DNA from: Gemmatimonadaceae bacterium
GTDB lineage: Bacteria > Gemmatimonadota > Gemmatimonadetes > Gemmatimonadales > Gemmatimonadaceae
Direction of reading: 5' to 3'
Length of the DNA stretch: 64,000 nucleotides
Assembly (NCBI GenBank): GCA_019186945.1
Contig: JABAQJ010000007.1
Location: forward strand, 62,001-126,000
Positions 8,261 to 17,642 of this stretch are shown piece by piece (the first letter of the stretch is position 1; the number at the start of each line of letters is the position of its first letter). The notes under the pieces are model-generated. The model was given only the letters and a program-made list of their open reading frames with translations, made no database searches and had not been told where the DNA came from. Made by a program: the position numbers and the translations under genes.

Positions 8261-9427
8261 ATGAATCGCCGCACCGCTGTCACATGCACGATTCGTTCGG
8301 TTGCGCTCGTCGCCACCGCGCCGTACGTGAACCTTGGTCGCTATCGCATTTTCCCGTCGAATGACGCCGAGTATTCCGCGCGCTGCGTCAAGCTCGTGCG
8401 CGAGTCGGTCGTGATCGACATGCTCGGACTGCTGTCGTTAGGTCCGAACAACGAGAAGTGGATGCGCAATCCGGACTCGTTCACGGAGGCCGATTTGCAG
8501 CGCTTCCGGAATTCCGGAATCACGGCGTTTCACACGGCTTCCGGGACGGGCGGGCCGGACGTATACGAGCGGACATTCTGGTTCCTCAGCGGCTTCAACG
8601 GGTTCGCTGCCGCCAGATCCGATGCGTTCACGCGGATTGACTCGGTTGACGATTTCGCGCGCGCGAAGGCGGCGGGGAAGATCGGCATCCTGCTCGGCGT
8701 GCAGAACTCGGCGCACTTTCGTACCGTGAACGATATCGAGACATTCCACGCTCTTGGCCAGCGTGTCTCCCAGCTCACGTACAACACGCGCAACTACATT
8801 GGCAACGGGAGTACCGAACGTCGCGACGACGGTCTGAGCGACTATGGCGTGGCCGTAGTGGAGAAAATGAACGAGGTGGGGATGGCCGTCGACGTGTCGC
8901 ATTGCGGCGACCGGACGTCGCTGGATGCGTTCGAAGTGTCGAAAGCGCCCGTGTTGATCACGCACTCCAACGCGCGGGCGCTGAACTCGGGGCATCCGCG
9001 CTGCAAGCCGGACGACGTCATCAAGGCATGCGGAAAGGCCGGGAGCGTCATGGGCATCACGGGCGTACGGAACTTCGTGAAGGGGAGCGAACCGACGACC
9101 ATCGAGGATGTGATCGACCATTTCGATTACGTCGCGAAGCTGATCGGGGTGGAGCACGTGGGAGTGGGGAGCGACATCGATCTCGACGGCTACGACGACA
9201 TGCCTACGGAGCAGTACCGGCAGCTCAAGGCATCGTACAAGGGATCGTATGCATTCCGGGACAAGATCGACATCGAAGGAATCGACCATCCGAAGCGTAT
9301 GTTCGATCTGACGGAGGCGCTGATTCGACGCGGTTACAGTGACCAGCACATCGTCGGGTTCCTGGGTGGGAACTGGGTGCGCGTACTGAGGGAGTCGTGG
9401 ATGCCGGTGACGAGCGCCAGGAAATAG
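8261..9427 (+). CDS. M19 family (membrane dipeptidase-like) protein
   Basis: A 388-residue renal-dipeptidase-fold protein; GGGGAAG lies about 6 bases before ATG 8261. The N-terminus (MNRRTAV...ALVATAP) is a hydrophobic export signal. Family features: VDVSHCGDRT and ITHSNARAL carry the two second-site His ligands, and GVGSDIDLDG carries the conserved Asp. The first metal motif (HxD in classical M19) reads IDMLGL, and the bridging Glu position reads GVQNSAH, so the first zinc site looks lost. M19 enzymes cleave L-Xaa-D/L-Xaa dipeptides. The 229-base gap before the gene suggests its own promoter, though it lies in the D-aminoacylase/GntR gene run. Confidence 0.82.
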   Translation: MNRRTAVTCTIRSVALVATAPYVNLGRYRIFPSNDAEYSARCVKLVRESVVIDMLGLLSLGPNNEKWMRNPDSFTEADLQRFRNSGITAFHTASGTGGPDVYERTFWFLSGFNGFAAARSDAFTRIDSVDDFARAKAAGKIGILLGVQNSAHFRTVNDIETFHALGQRVSQLTYNTRNYIGNGSTERRDDGLSDYGVAVVEKMNEVGMAVDVSHCGDRTSLDAFEVSKAPVLITHSNARALNSGHPRCKPDDVIKACGKAGSVMGITGVRNFVKGSEPTTIEDVIDHFDYVAKLIGVEHVGVGSDIDLDGYDDMPTEQYRQLKASYKGSYAFRDKIDIEGIDHPKRMFDLTEALIRRGYSDQHIVGFLGGNWVRVLRESWMPVTSARK

Positions 9428-9507
9428 ACAACCGGACGCGAGGCGGATTTTCGCGGCCCCCCGCTTTCAACGTACAGCCAACGTCCTCTTCGACCGTTAC
9501 CATTCCA

Positions 9508-11265
9508 ATGCAACCTGCAGCCATCCGCCGCGCCAGGGGCAGCGCGCACCGGCCGATCGCGCGACTCGGCTTGCGCGTGCGCTGCCACAGTGCGCTCCTC
9601 ATCGTGCTCGCCGCCTGCTCCAGGCCCGCGACCACGACGGCTCCGTCGCCCTCGGTCGTCGCGCAGGGCGCGGCCGAAGCCATCGATGGCCAGGCACGCG
9701 TCGGACGACCGGAGTACGACATCGTCATCCGCAACGGACGCGTACTCGATGGCGCCGGCAATCCCTGGATACAGGCCGACGTGGCGATTCGCGACGGGCG
9801 CTTCGCCGCCATCGGTCGCATCACGGCGCGTGGCGAGCGCGAGATCGATGCCCGTGGCCTCTACGTCTCGCCCGGCTGGATAGACATGATGGATCAGTCC
9901 GGGGGCGTGCTGCTCAAGAACGGCCTCGCCGAAACCAAGCTGCTGCAGGGCGTGACGACAACGATCGCCGGCGAAGGAGGCTTCCCAGTCCCAGCCAGCG
10001 GCATCGGCGGCTATTTCAGGACGCTCGAAACGCAAGGCATCAGCATCAACTTCGGCAGCTACTACAGCGAGACGCAGGCGCGCACTCGAGTAATGGGCAT
10101 GAGCGCGCGGAAACCGAACGCGGATGAGATGGCGAGGATGAAGGCGAGCCTGGACACCGCCATGCGAGCTGGGGCGATGGGGATGACGACGGCGCTCATC
10201 TACCCGCCCAGCTCCTATGCGACCACCGGTGAACTGATCGAGATGGCGAAAGTGGCAGGACGCTATGGCGGCCTGTACGCTTCGCACATGCGCGGCGAAG
10301 GTGCGGAAGTGGTGCAGTCGGTGCGCGAGCTGATCGAGATTAGCGACAAGGGAGGACTGCCGGGAGAGATCTTCCACCTGAAGGCTGCCTACAAGCCAGG
10401 ATGGGGGATTCTCATGGACAGCGTGCGGCAGGTCGTCGAGGCTGCGCGAGAGCGGGGCGTTGAGGTCGCCGCCGACCTGTACGTCTACACAGCCGGCGGG
10501 ACTGGACTCGAGGCGACCATTCCCAGCTGGGCATTCGAGGGAGGGACGGACTCACTCAGATCGCGACTCACCAATCCGGCCATCCGGGACAGGCTGAAGC
10601 GTGAGATCACCACCGGATCGCCTGGGTGGTGGAACATCGTGGAAGCTGCCGGCGGTTGGAACGGCATCGTGCTGGCCAACGCACGGAGCGCCCAGTACGC
10701 GAAGTTCAACGGCCAGTCGATCGCACAGATCGCGACGGAACTGGGGAAAAGCGAACCTGACGCGGCATGGGATATCGTCCTTGCCGGTGACGGTCGCGTA
10801 ACCGCGATCTACCACATGATGAGCGAACAGGACGTCGAGACCGCGCTCAAGTTCCCGTGGACGAGCATCGGCAGCGATGCCGGCGCTGCCCTGACGGTCG
10901 CCGGTGGCGACGACATCGGTCTGCCGCACCCGCGGGCCTACGGCAACCATCCGCGGGTAATTGCCCGGTACGTGCGAGAGAAACACATCCTAACCCTGGA
11001 GGACGCGATTCGCAAAATGACGTCCTGGCCCGCGACACGCATGCGACTTGCGAACCGCGGCACGATCACGAAAGGCAACTGGGCAGACGTGGTGATCTTC
11101 GACTACGACACGATCCAGGATCGCTCGACATACGAGAAGCCGATGGAGCTGCCGACTGGTATCGCCTACGTCCTGGTCAATGGAGCGGTAACGATCGAGA
11201 ACGGACGCCACACGGGAGCGCGAGCGGGCCACGTACTATACGGACCCGGTCACCAGATTCCCTGA
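9508..11265 (+). CDS. N-acyl-D-amino acid deacylase family lipoprotein, second copy
   Basis: A 585-residue D-aminoacylase-family amidohydrolase. The signal sequence ends in the lipobox VLAAC, so it is another lipoprotein. Alignment by eye to the 5570 gene is clear along its length (GVTTTIAGEGG, SHMRGEGAE, FHLKAAY, GSDAGAA, HPRAYGNHPRVIARY). The HxH motif is fully lost: SPGWIDMMDQSG. The Glu, two His and catalytic Asp positions are kept. Starts upstream of 9508 overlap the M19 gene and lack a signal peptide, which supports ATG 9508. Probably hydrolyses N-acyl-D-amino acids or related acylated peptides; the altered metal site leaves the exact activity open. Confidence 0.78.
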   Translation: MQPAAIRRARGSAHRPIARLGLRVRCHSALLIVLAACSRPATTTAPSPSVVAQGAAEAIDGQARVGRPEYDIVIRNGRVLDGAGNPWIQADVAIRDGRFAAIGRITARGEREIDARGLYVSPGWIDMMDQSGGVLLKNGLAETKLLQGVTTTIAGEGGFPVPASGIGGYFRTLETQGISINFGSYYSETQARTRVMGMSARKPNADEMARMKASLDTAMRAGAMGMTTALIYPPSSYATTGELIEMAKVAGRYGGLYASHMRGEGAEVVQSVRELIEISDKGGLPGEIFHLKAAYKPGWGILMDSVRQVVEAARERGVEVAADLYVYTAGGTGLEATIPSWAFEGGTDSLRSRLTNPAIRDRLKREITTGSPGWWNIVEAAGGWNGIVLANARSAQYAKFNGQSIAQIATELGKSEPDAAWDIVLAGDGRVTAIYHMMSEQDVETALKFPWTSIGSDAGAALTVAGGDDIGLPHPRAYGNHPRVIARYVREKHILTLEDAIRKMTSWPATRMRLANRGTITKGNWADVVIFDYDTIQDRSTYEKPMELPTGIAYVLVNGAVTIENGRHTGARAGHVLYGPGHQIP

Positions 11266-11274
11266 AGGCTGCCG

Positions 11275-11293
11275 GGCGCGCCGAGAGCGCGCC
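11275..11293. terminator. GC hairpin between convergent genes
   Basis: Arms GGCGCGC and GCGCGCC around a 5-base loop, between the plus-strand deacylase (stop 11265) and the minus-strand PLP enzyme (stop 11371). There is no T-run, so any terminator role is tentative. Confidence 0.3.
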
Positions 11294-11370
11294 GACGGTG
11301 TCGTCGCTGTTCGCGCCACGACCCGGCGGTGACGCGGCCTTCGTCCCGATTCAGTGAGCGACCCCCGAGG

Positions 11371-12315
11371 TCAGGCGAAAAGCCCGACCTGTCCGCCCGT
11401 GTGCCAGAACATCACCGTCTGGCCATCGCGGAACTCGCCACGCCGCGCGTAGGCTATCACGGCCGCCAGCGCCTTCGCCGTATACCAGTGATCGACGAAG
11501 AACGCATCGTGCGTGGCTGCCAGGGCCTGAGCCTCGCGCGAACCATCGGTCGGAATGCCGTAGCCGTCTCCAACGAACGATGCATCGGCCTCGAATCGTT
11601 CGGCGGCACCTAACGCGCCCGGCGCAAGGTCGAGCATCGCCTCGATGCCCTCGCAGATGCCCAGAACCTCCTCCCGGATCGACTCGACAGAGTCGTCGGC
11701 GCTGATGCCGACCACCCGCGCATTGACCTCGTAGAGCGCGCACCCGGCTATCAACCCGGCCTGCGTCCCGCCCGACGAACTGGCATGGACGATGACGTCC
11801 GGCACCAGAGTCTGCCGCACGACTTCGCCGATCCCACGCGCAAACCCCAAGGCCCCCAGCGGGTTCGATGCGCCTAACGGAATGACGTAGGGAACGCCAC
11901 CACTTGCCCGGACCTCTTCGGCCACCCGCTGCATCCCCGGGTTTCGCTCCTCACGCGATGCCACGTACGTCATTCGCGCGCCGAGGAGTTGCAGCAGCAA
12001 CGCGTTTCCCGTGAGCCGCTCGGGCGCCGCACCGTTGGCGACGACATGACAGGCCAGACCGAGACGTGCGGCCGCCGACGCGGTCGCTCGGCAATGATTG
12101 GACTGAACCCCGCCGCATGTGATCAGCGCTGTGGCGCCGGATGCCAGAGCGTCGGCGGCAACCAATGTCAGCTTGCGAACCTTGTTCCCGCCGAAGCCGA
12201 ATGGGAGAGCGTCGTCCCTCTTGATGAGAAGACGGCTCCCCATCCCGATTGCGTCGCGGAGTCGTGACGCGTCGTCGATCGGCGTTGGCAATTGGCCGAG
12301 CCGGATGCTCGGCAT
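11371..12315 (-). CDS. D-cysteine desulfhydrase / ACC deaminase family PLP enzyme
   Basis: A 314-residue fold-type II PLP enzyme. The PLP lysine is in GGNKVRKL, substrate-binding residues are in CGGVQSNHCRATA, and the phosphate loop is in SSSGGTQAGL. Length and motifs match the D-cysteine desulfhydrase/1-aminocyclopropane-1-carboxylate deaminase family, which turns D-Cys into pyruvate, sulfide and ammonia. The start is the ATG at 12315 (MPSIRLGQLPTP); the frame stays open well upstream, but that stretch looks non-coding and overlaps the promoter of the divergent gene. Placed among D-amino acid enzymes, D-Cys or another small D-amino acid is the likelier substrate than ACC. Confidence 0.82.
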   Translation of the reverse strand: MPSIRLGQLPTPIDDASRLRDAIGMGSRLLIKRDDALPFGFGGNKVRKLTLVAADALASGATALITCGGVQSNHCRATASAAARLGLACHVVANGAAPERLTGNALLLQLLGARMTYVASREERNPGMQRVAEEVRASGGVPYVIPLGASNPLGALGFARGIGEVVRQTLVPDVIVHASSSGGTQAGLIAGCALYEVNARVVGISADDSVESIREEVLGICEGIEAMLDLAPGALGAAERFEADASFVGDGYGIPTDGSREAQALAATHDAFFVDHWYTAKALAAVIAYARRGEFRDGQTVMFWHTGGQVGLFA

Positions 12316-12486
12316 GGCTTCGAGGCGCTGGCGCGCATCACGGAGAGAGGTTGTCACGGCGGAGAAATGCGCGCTCCGCTGCCCCGTTGGCAAGACTCGA
12401 CAGCCGAAAATCCGGTGTGCAGGAAGGCAAGACGATCGAATTGCCGTAGATTGGTGGCACTCGAACTTCGCCCTTATCCGAACGCG

Positions 12487-13110
12487 ATGGCAGAGTCGCA
12501 CACGTACGAGGCGCTGGCAGACGAATGGAAACGGCCCGCGGGGATATTCGTGCTGGTGGATGTGCGAGGAGTCGCCGGCGACCAGATCCGGAGCATCCAG
12601 CGTCGATTCGACCCCAAACTTGCCGCTACGAACCCGCCGCATCTGACATTGGTCGGATCGTCCGGACTTGGGCCGATCGCGCCAGGCACGAGCGAGGCCG
12701 AGATGCGCGAGCGTATCGCGCGCATTGCCGAAGCCGTCAGACCAGTGACGGTGACGTTCGGTCGACCGCTCCGCTTCATGCAACGCGACATCGTCGTGCT
12801 TCCGCTGTCGCCCCACGGGCCGTTGCGCGAACTGCACGAACGAATCGGCCGGAGCGGTCTTTCTTTCCTGCCGACCAGATTCCCGTTCACGCCTCACGTG
12901 ACGCTCAGCTTCTTCCGCACTCTGCCACGGGGCGAGCTTCGGGAACTGCTGGCCGAACGGGTGGACGAGCCGTTCGCGATCGACCATCTGAGGTTTTCGC
13001 TGACGGATGATCCACTACCGGTGCGCAACCTCTTCGAACTGCCTTTGACAGGCCATGAGGATCGTGGGGAAGGGGGCCGATGCGCGGATGGCGGTGTGCA
13101 CTCGCGGTGA
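12487..13110 (+). CDS. 2H phosphoesterase (2'-5' RNA ligase family)
   Basis: A 207-residue protein with the two HxT motifs of the LigT/2H superfamily (PPHLTLVG and FTPHVTLSFF), spaced about 90 residues apart. Members open cyclic phosphodiesters or ligate RNA ends; the physiological substrate is unknown here. It is transcribed divergently from the PLP enzyme, with a 171-base gap. The C-terminal ~15 residues are poorly conserved in appearance. Confidence 0.8.
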   Translation: MAESHTYEALADEWKRPAGIFVLVDVRGVAGDQIRSIQRRFDPKLAATNPPHLTLVGSSGLGPIAPGTSEAEMRERIARIAEAVRPVTVTFGRPLRFMQRDIVVLPLSPHGPLRELHERIGRSGLSFLPTRFPFTPHVTLSFFRTLPRGELRELLAERVDEPFAIDHLRFSLTDDPLPVRNLFELPLTGHEDRGEGGRCADGGVHSR

Positions 13111-13122
13111 TCCTTCCGCCGA

Positions 13123-13620
13123 TCACAACGCTTTGCGGACCGCGGCGTCGATGTCCTGATCCGAACCCACCCCCGTGTAGACCACTTTGCCCTTTGCGTC
13201 CACGACCACGATATACGACGTGGCGGGAACCTCGTAGGCATCCGTTGCCAGCCCATTTCGGTCCCAGAGGATGTCCTGCAGCATGCCGTGTTTCTCCCGG
13301 TATGCCTTGACGCGCTCGACCGACTGGTTCACCGACACGGCGACCGCGACGAATCGGACTCTGCCGGTGTACTTCCGGATCGCCGCGTCGATTTTCGGCT
13401 CCAGTGCCTTGCAGTTCGGACACCATGTTGCCCAGAACTGGATCAGCACGGGCGTCTTGCCAAGGTACCGATCGAGGTCGATCGCCTTTCCATCGAGAGT
13501 CTCCACCGCCGCTCCGGGCGCTATCGCGCCGATTGCTATCCCCGAGTCCTGCGCCCGCACGGGTAACGCGACGACCGCGGCCGTCGACACGATCGCACCC
13601 GCCAGCAACAACATTCTCAT
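13123..13620 (-). CDS. TlpA/thioredoxin-like periplasmic protein
   Basis: A 165-residue thioredoxin-fold protein with a cleavable signal peptide (MRMLLLAGAIVSTAAVVALPVRAQ) and the redox motif WCPNC in FWATWCPNCKALEP. The cis-Pro is in VPATSYIVV. Its start overlaps the stop of the upstream CcdA-like gene as ATGA, so the two are co-translated. CcdA/DsbD-type proteins pass electrons across the membrane to such thioredoxins, so the pair forms a periplasmic disulfide-reduction module, for example for cytochrome c maturation or oxidative repair. Confidence 0.85.
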   Translation of the reverse strand: MRMLLLAGAIVSTAAVVALPVRAQDSGIAIGAIAPGAAVETLDGKAIDLDRYLGKTPVLIQFWATWCPNCKALEPKIDAAIRKYTGRVRFVAVAVSVNQSVERVKAYREKHGMLQDILWDRNGLATDAYEVPATSYIVVVDAKGKVVYTGVGSDQDIDAAVRKAL

Positions 13621-14333
13621 ATCAACACCTGTCCCGTTTTCACGAGGTAATACTCGGCCACGCCGAGCATGACGAAGCCGAAGAGCTTCTTGATGCGTGA
13701 CATCCAGTGGCCGGCGCGCGGCAGGCGCGATACCGTCCCCGAACCTGCCCCGACGACCACCAGCAACCCACACATGCCGAGCGAGAATGCAAACAGGTAG
13801 ATGAACCCCAGCACCGCGCTTTTCGTTTGCGTGACCCATGTGAGCACGGCCGCCATGACCGGCGCCGAACACGGTGCAGCGACCAGCCCGGAGACCGCCC
13901 CCATCAGAAAGACGCCGGGAGTGCGACCGCCGCTGCCGGCTCGTCCCGCCCACTCGAGCATCGATGGAGGCACCCGGACGGATATCACGTCCAGCATCGC
14001 CAGTCCCGCAAGCACCAGCACGTTGGCCTGCAGGAAGTACAGCCATGGGTTGGAGCTGACGGTACCGAACATGCTGCCGGAGAGGCCGGCGAGCAGACCG
14101 AGTGCCGCATACACCAGTGCCAGCCCCAGGGCGTAGACCAGCGACAGGAACAGCGGGCGGAGCCGTGAGCGCGATCTCGCCCCCGCGCTTTCGCCGCCCA
14201 CGATCGCCGCCGTAATCGGGATCATCGGGTAGATGCACGGCGTCAGGCTGGTGAGCAGGCCGGCGATGAACAGCGCCGGGATTGCGGTGGCTGGGCTTGC
14301 CCCGAGCTGCGTCGCGATGTTCGAGAAATCCAT
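13617..14333 (-). CDS. CcdA/DsbD-like transmembrane thiol reductase
   Basis: A 238-residue integral membrane protein with about six hydrophobic segments. The paired Cys motifs of the family are seen in TSLTPCIYPMIP and AAPCSAPVM. It carries electrons from cytoplasmic thioredoxin to the periplasm. ATG 14333 (MDFSNIATQL) is the sensible start; longer in-frame starts add a non-hydrophobic Arg/Ser-rich tail. It forms an operon with the thioredoxin-like gene through an ATGA overlap. Unlike full DsbD it lacks the periplasmic alpha and gamma domains; the gamma role is supplied by the neighbour. Confidence 0.85.
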   Translation of the reverse strand: MDFSNIATQLGASPATAIPALFIAGLLTSLTPCIYPMIPITAAIVGGESAGARSRSRLRPLFLSLVYALGLALVYAALGLLAGLSGSMFGTVSSNPWLYFLQANVLVLAGLAMLDVISVRVPPSMLEWAGRAGSGGRTPGVFLMGAVSGLVAAPCSAPVMAAVLTWVTQTKSAVLGFIYLFAFSLGMCGLLVVVGAGSGTVSRLPRAGHWMSRIKKLFGFVMLGVAEYYLVKTGQVLI

Positions 14334-14589
14334 GCCGCGCGAGGTGCGCCGTTGAACGAGAGTGCGGAATCGACAAACGTGCCAGCCGGAAGGATGACTC
14401 CCGGCGCCCGCTGACGGCAGTCCGGACGGCGTTTCCACCCTTTGGATGGATTTCTGCGCCCACCGCCGTCAGGTACCCTCCATAGTCTACGCGGTTGGGG
14501 GCGCCACTGGCTGTAACCGCGGTTCCGGCCGCATGCGCGGCACGCTTCATCTTCCCGCCCACTGGGTCAAGGACAACGACGCCGATCGC

Positions 14590-16857
14590 ATGAGGCTGTC
14601 CCTCCGGTTCATCATCCCGCTCCTTCTCGTGCTCGCGGCCTTTGCTTACGCAGTGGTGCCGCTGGTGGACCGTCTGACCGTCCGCTGGTTCGAACGGGAT
14701 CTGGATATCCGCGCGAACCTGATCGCCAACATGGTGGAGGATCCGGTTCAGGATCTGCTGCGTGCCGGCAATCGCGCCCGGATCCTGCAGTTCTTCGCCA
14801 AGATCACGCAGGACGAGCGCCTGTATGCGATGGGGTTCTGCCCGTCTCCGAGCGACCCGCCAGTTGCTACCGTGTCCCTGCCGCTGGAGATCAACTGCGA
14901 CCGGCTGGACCAGTGGGAGGGGACCAATCCATCAGACCATCTACTCGACAGCCCAAACGGTCGTTTGCTGGTGTCTGTGCGGCCGCTGGTGACGGAAGAT
15001 GCCCCGGAAGGACGGCTGGTGCTCGTCCACGACATGAGTTTCGTGGAACGCCGCAGCGCCGAGACTCGCAAGTACCTGTTCTATTTCTTCATCGGGCTGG
15101 CGGCGACGGTATCGCTGATCACAGTGGTCGTGGCGCAATTGAGCTGGCGGGGATGGGTGCAGGGCCTTCGGGCGTTGCTGCGGGGCGAGGGGCTCCTGCG
15201 GCCGTCGGATCAGCCCGACAAACCCGAACTGCGGCCAATCGCACGGGACTTGCGCGCACTGATCCGGGACATCCAGCAGGAGCACCATGCGCGAGACGAC
15301 GACCAGACGATCTGGACGCCGGAATCCCTGCGCGCCATCCTGCATGGGGAGCTGCGCGGACAGGACGTCATTGTCGTGTCCAATCGCGAGCCGTACGTGC
15401 ACGTCAGGCACGGTGACACGATCGCCATCCAGCGCCCGGCCAGCGGGCTGGTGACCGCGGTGGAGCCTATCATGCGCGCGTGCTCGGGTACGTGGATCGC
15501 GCACGGGAGCGGATCGGCCGACCGCGATGTGGTCGATCGCCACAATCGCGTCGCTGTCCCGAGCGAGAGTCCGGCCTATCGTATCCGCCGCGTGTGGCTG
15601 ACGGAACAACAGGAGCGCGGCTACTACTACGGATTTGCGAACGAGGGCTTGTGGCCGCTGTGTCACATTGCACACGTACGTCCCACTTTCCGGACGTCGG
15701 ACTGGGAGCAGTACGTCCACGTCAACCGCCTGTTTGCACGCGCTGTCGTCCAGGAGTCCACCTCGTCGGATCCGATCGTCCTCGTGCAGGACTACCACCT
15801 GGCCCTGGTGCCTCGACTCGTCAGGCAGGAGCTGCCGGCAGCCACGATCATCACTTTCTGGCACATTCCCTGGCCGAATCCGGAAGCGTTCAGCATCTGC
15901 CCATGGCGGGAGGAACTCCTCGACGGCCTGCTTGGCAGCAGCATCCTCGGGTTCCACACCCAGTTCCACTGCAACAATTTCGTCGATACCGTCGATCGCG
16001 TTCTCGAGGCGCGGGCCGACCGGGAGACGTTTACGGTGTCCTATCGTGGCGAGCTGACGGCGGTCAAGCGGTATCCGATCTCGATCGAGTGGCCGCCCTC
16101 ACCGGAGCTGATCCGCAAGCCCGTCGAGCAGTGCCGCCGGGACGTCCGCGCACGGCATTCGCTGCCGGACCAGCACGCGATCGGTGTCGGAATCGACCGA
16201 TTGGACTACACGAAGGGTATCGAGGAACGCCTTCGCGCGGTCGAGCGTTTCCTCGAGCTCAGCCCGGAGTGGGTTGGAAAGTTCACCTTCATCCAGATTG
16301 CCGCGCCGACGCGATCCAGCATCGAGCAGTATCATGCCTACGAGGAGCGCGTACGGGAGCTGGCGATGCGCATCAATGCGGCGTTTCCGACGGCTGCACA
16401 CCCGCCGGTCATCCTCCACATCGAGCATCACGATGCGAAAGAAGTCTACGAGTACTACCGTGCGTGCGAGCTCTGCTTCGTGTCGAGTCTTCACGACGGC
16501 ATGAACCTCGTGGCGAAGGAGTTCATCGCCGCCCGTGACGACGAACGCGGTGTCCTGATCCTCAGCCAGTTCACGGGTGCGGCGCGCGAGCTACCCGAGG
16601 CGCTGATCGTGAATCCGTACGATGCGGACCAATGCGCGGCGGCGCTGCGCATGGCGCTGGAGATGTCGGCGGCTGAGCAGCGCGCCAGGGTGCGATTGAT
16701 GCGCGGCCTGATCAGGGATTTCAACGTATATCGGTGGGCCGGTCGAATGCTGATGGATGCCGCCGGGATGCGCCGGCGGGGACGGCTGCTGGAACGGGTG
16801 GCCGCACCCGTCAGCATGAACCGCACGCGGACCTACGAGCACGCCGCATTTCCATGA
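14590..16857 (+). CDS. otsA: Membrane-anchored trehalose-6-phosphate synthase
   Basis: A 755-residue protein, about 250 residues longer than ordinary OtsA. The C-terminal GT20 domain begins near residue 258 (DVIVVSNREPYVHV) and includes ASGLVTAVEPI, the YHLALVPRLVR helix and the donor-binding RLDYTKGIEERL near residue 536. It makes trehalose-6-phosphate from UDP-glucose and glucose-6-phosphate. The N-terminal part has one membrane helix (about 6-28), an extracytoplasmic region of ~130 residues with two Cys, a second helix (about 161-186) and a HAMP/linker-like stretch, the layout of a sensor kinase input module. The ATG 14590 start places the first helix at the N-terminus. It overlaps otsB as ATGA. 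Confidence 0.88.
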   Translation: MRLSLRFIIPLLLVLAAFAYAVVPLVDRLTVRWFERDLDIRANLIANMVEDPVQDLLRAGNRARILQFFAKITQDERLYAMGFCPSPSDPPVATVSLPLEINCDRLDQWEGTNPSDHLLDSPNGRLLVSVRPLVTEDAPEGRLVLVHDMSFVERRSAETRKYLFYFFIGLAATVSLITVVVAQLSWRGWVQGLRALLRGEGLLRPSDQPDKPELRPIARDLRALIRDIQQEHHARDDDQTIWTPESLRAILHGELRGQDVIVVSNREPYVHVRHGDTIAIQRPASGLVTAVEPIMRACSGTWIAHGSGSADRDVVDRHNRVAVPSESPAYRIRRVWLTEQQERGYYYGFANEGLWPLCHIAHVRPTFRTSDWEQYVHVNRLFARAVVQESTSSDPIVLVQDYHLALVPRLVRQELPAATIITFWHIPWPNPEAFSICPWREELLDGLLGSSILGFHTQFHCNNFVDTVDRVLEARADRETFTVSYRGELTAVKRYPISIEWPPSPELIRKPVEQCRRDVRARHSLPDQHAIGVGIDRLDYTKGIEERLRAVERFLELSPEWVGKFTFIQIAAPTRSSIEQYHAYEERVRELAMRINAAFPTAAHPPVILHIEHHDAKEVYEYYRACELCFVSSLHDGMNLVAKEFIAARDDERGVLILSQFTGAARELPEALIVNPYDADQCAAALRMALEMSAAEQRARVRLMRGLIRDFNVYRWAGRMLMDAAGMRRRGRLLERVAAPVSMNRTRTYEHAAFP

Positions 16858-17642
16858 GCCGGGAAAAGAGCCATCTGGCGGGCATGGACGGCATGCCGAC
16901 GCCGGACGCGACCTGCGCCTACTTCTTCGACATCGACGGCACGCTGCTGGAGATCGGCGCGGCGCCGAGCGTGGTGTTGATCGATCAGCGCATGTTGCAC
17001 CTGCTGGCCGGGCTGCTTCGTTCCGCTGGCGGCGCGGTGGTTCTGATCAGCGGCCGGTCGATTGCCGACATCGATGCGCTGTTCTCGGGCGTGCGATTTC
17101 CGGCGGCGGGGCAGCACGGAGCCGAGCGCCGGGATGCCGCGGGCCGGCTGACGTTGCATCCGTTTCCGGTCGAGCGCCTCGACGCGGCGCGGCGCGCCTT
17201 TCGCGGCGTGGCGAGCAGGCATGCGGGGCTCCTCTTCGAGGACAAGGGTCTCTCCCTCGCTCTTCACTATCGCCAGGCGCCCCGCCTGGCGCCCTATGCA
17301 CACCGTCTGGTGCGGTCCTGGCAGCAAACGTTAGGCGATGCATTCTGCGTGCAGCGCGGCAAACGAGTCGTGGAACTCAAACCCGCCGGGAAGGACAAGG
17401 GGATCGCGGTGCGCGAGTTCATGGCGGAAGCGCCCTTCGTGGGCCGCACACCGATCTTTCTCGGCGACGACGTGACGGACGAACAGGGATTCGACATGGT
17501 CAACAGCATGAATGGCTATTCCATCAAGGTCGGGCCCGGTCCGACGGTGGCGCGCTTTCGATTGCGGGACGTGGACGCGGTGCACGCATGGCTGGAATGC
17601 CGGGTGCGTGCCGTCGCCCCGCCGGTGCGAGCGGCCTCATGA
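16854..17642 (+). CDS. otsB: Trehalose-6-phosphate phosphatase
   Basis: A 262-residue HAD-superfamily phosphatase. The nucleophile motif FFDIDGTLLEIG is near residue 24, motif II is VVLISGRS, and the C-terminal metal motif is FLGDDVTDEQGF with the lysine in KPAGKDKG. It dephosphorylates the otsA product to trehalose. The start overlaps the otsA stop, and the stop overlaps the GH15 start, both as ATGA, so the three genes are tightly coupled. Size is normal for OtsB. Confidence 0.92.
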   Translation: MSREKSHLAGMDGMPTPDATCAYFFDIDGTLLEIGAAPSVVLIDQRMLHLLAGLLRSAGGAVVLISGRSIADIDALFSGVRFPAAGQHGAERRDAAGRLTLHPFPVERLDAARRAFRGVASRHAGLLFEDKGLSLALHYRQAPRLAPYAHRLVRSWQQTLGDAFCVQRGKRVVELKPAGKDKGIAVREFMAEAPFVGRTPIFLGDDVTDEQGFDMVNSMNGYSIKVGPGPTVARFRLRDVDAVHAWLECRVRAVAPPVRAAS

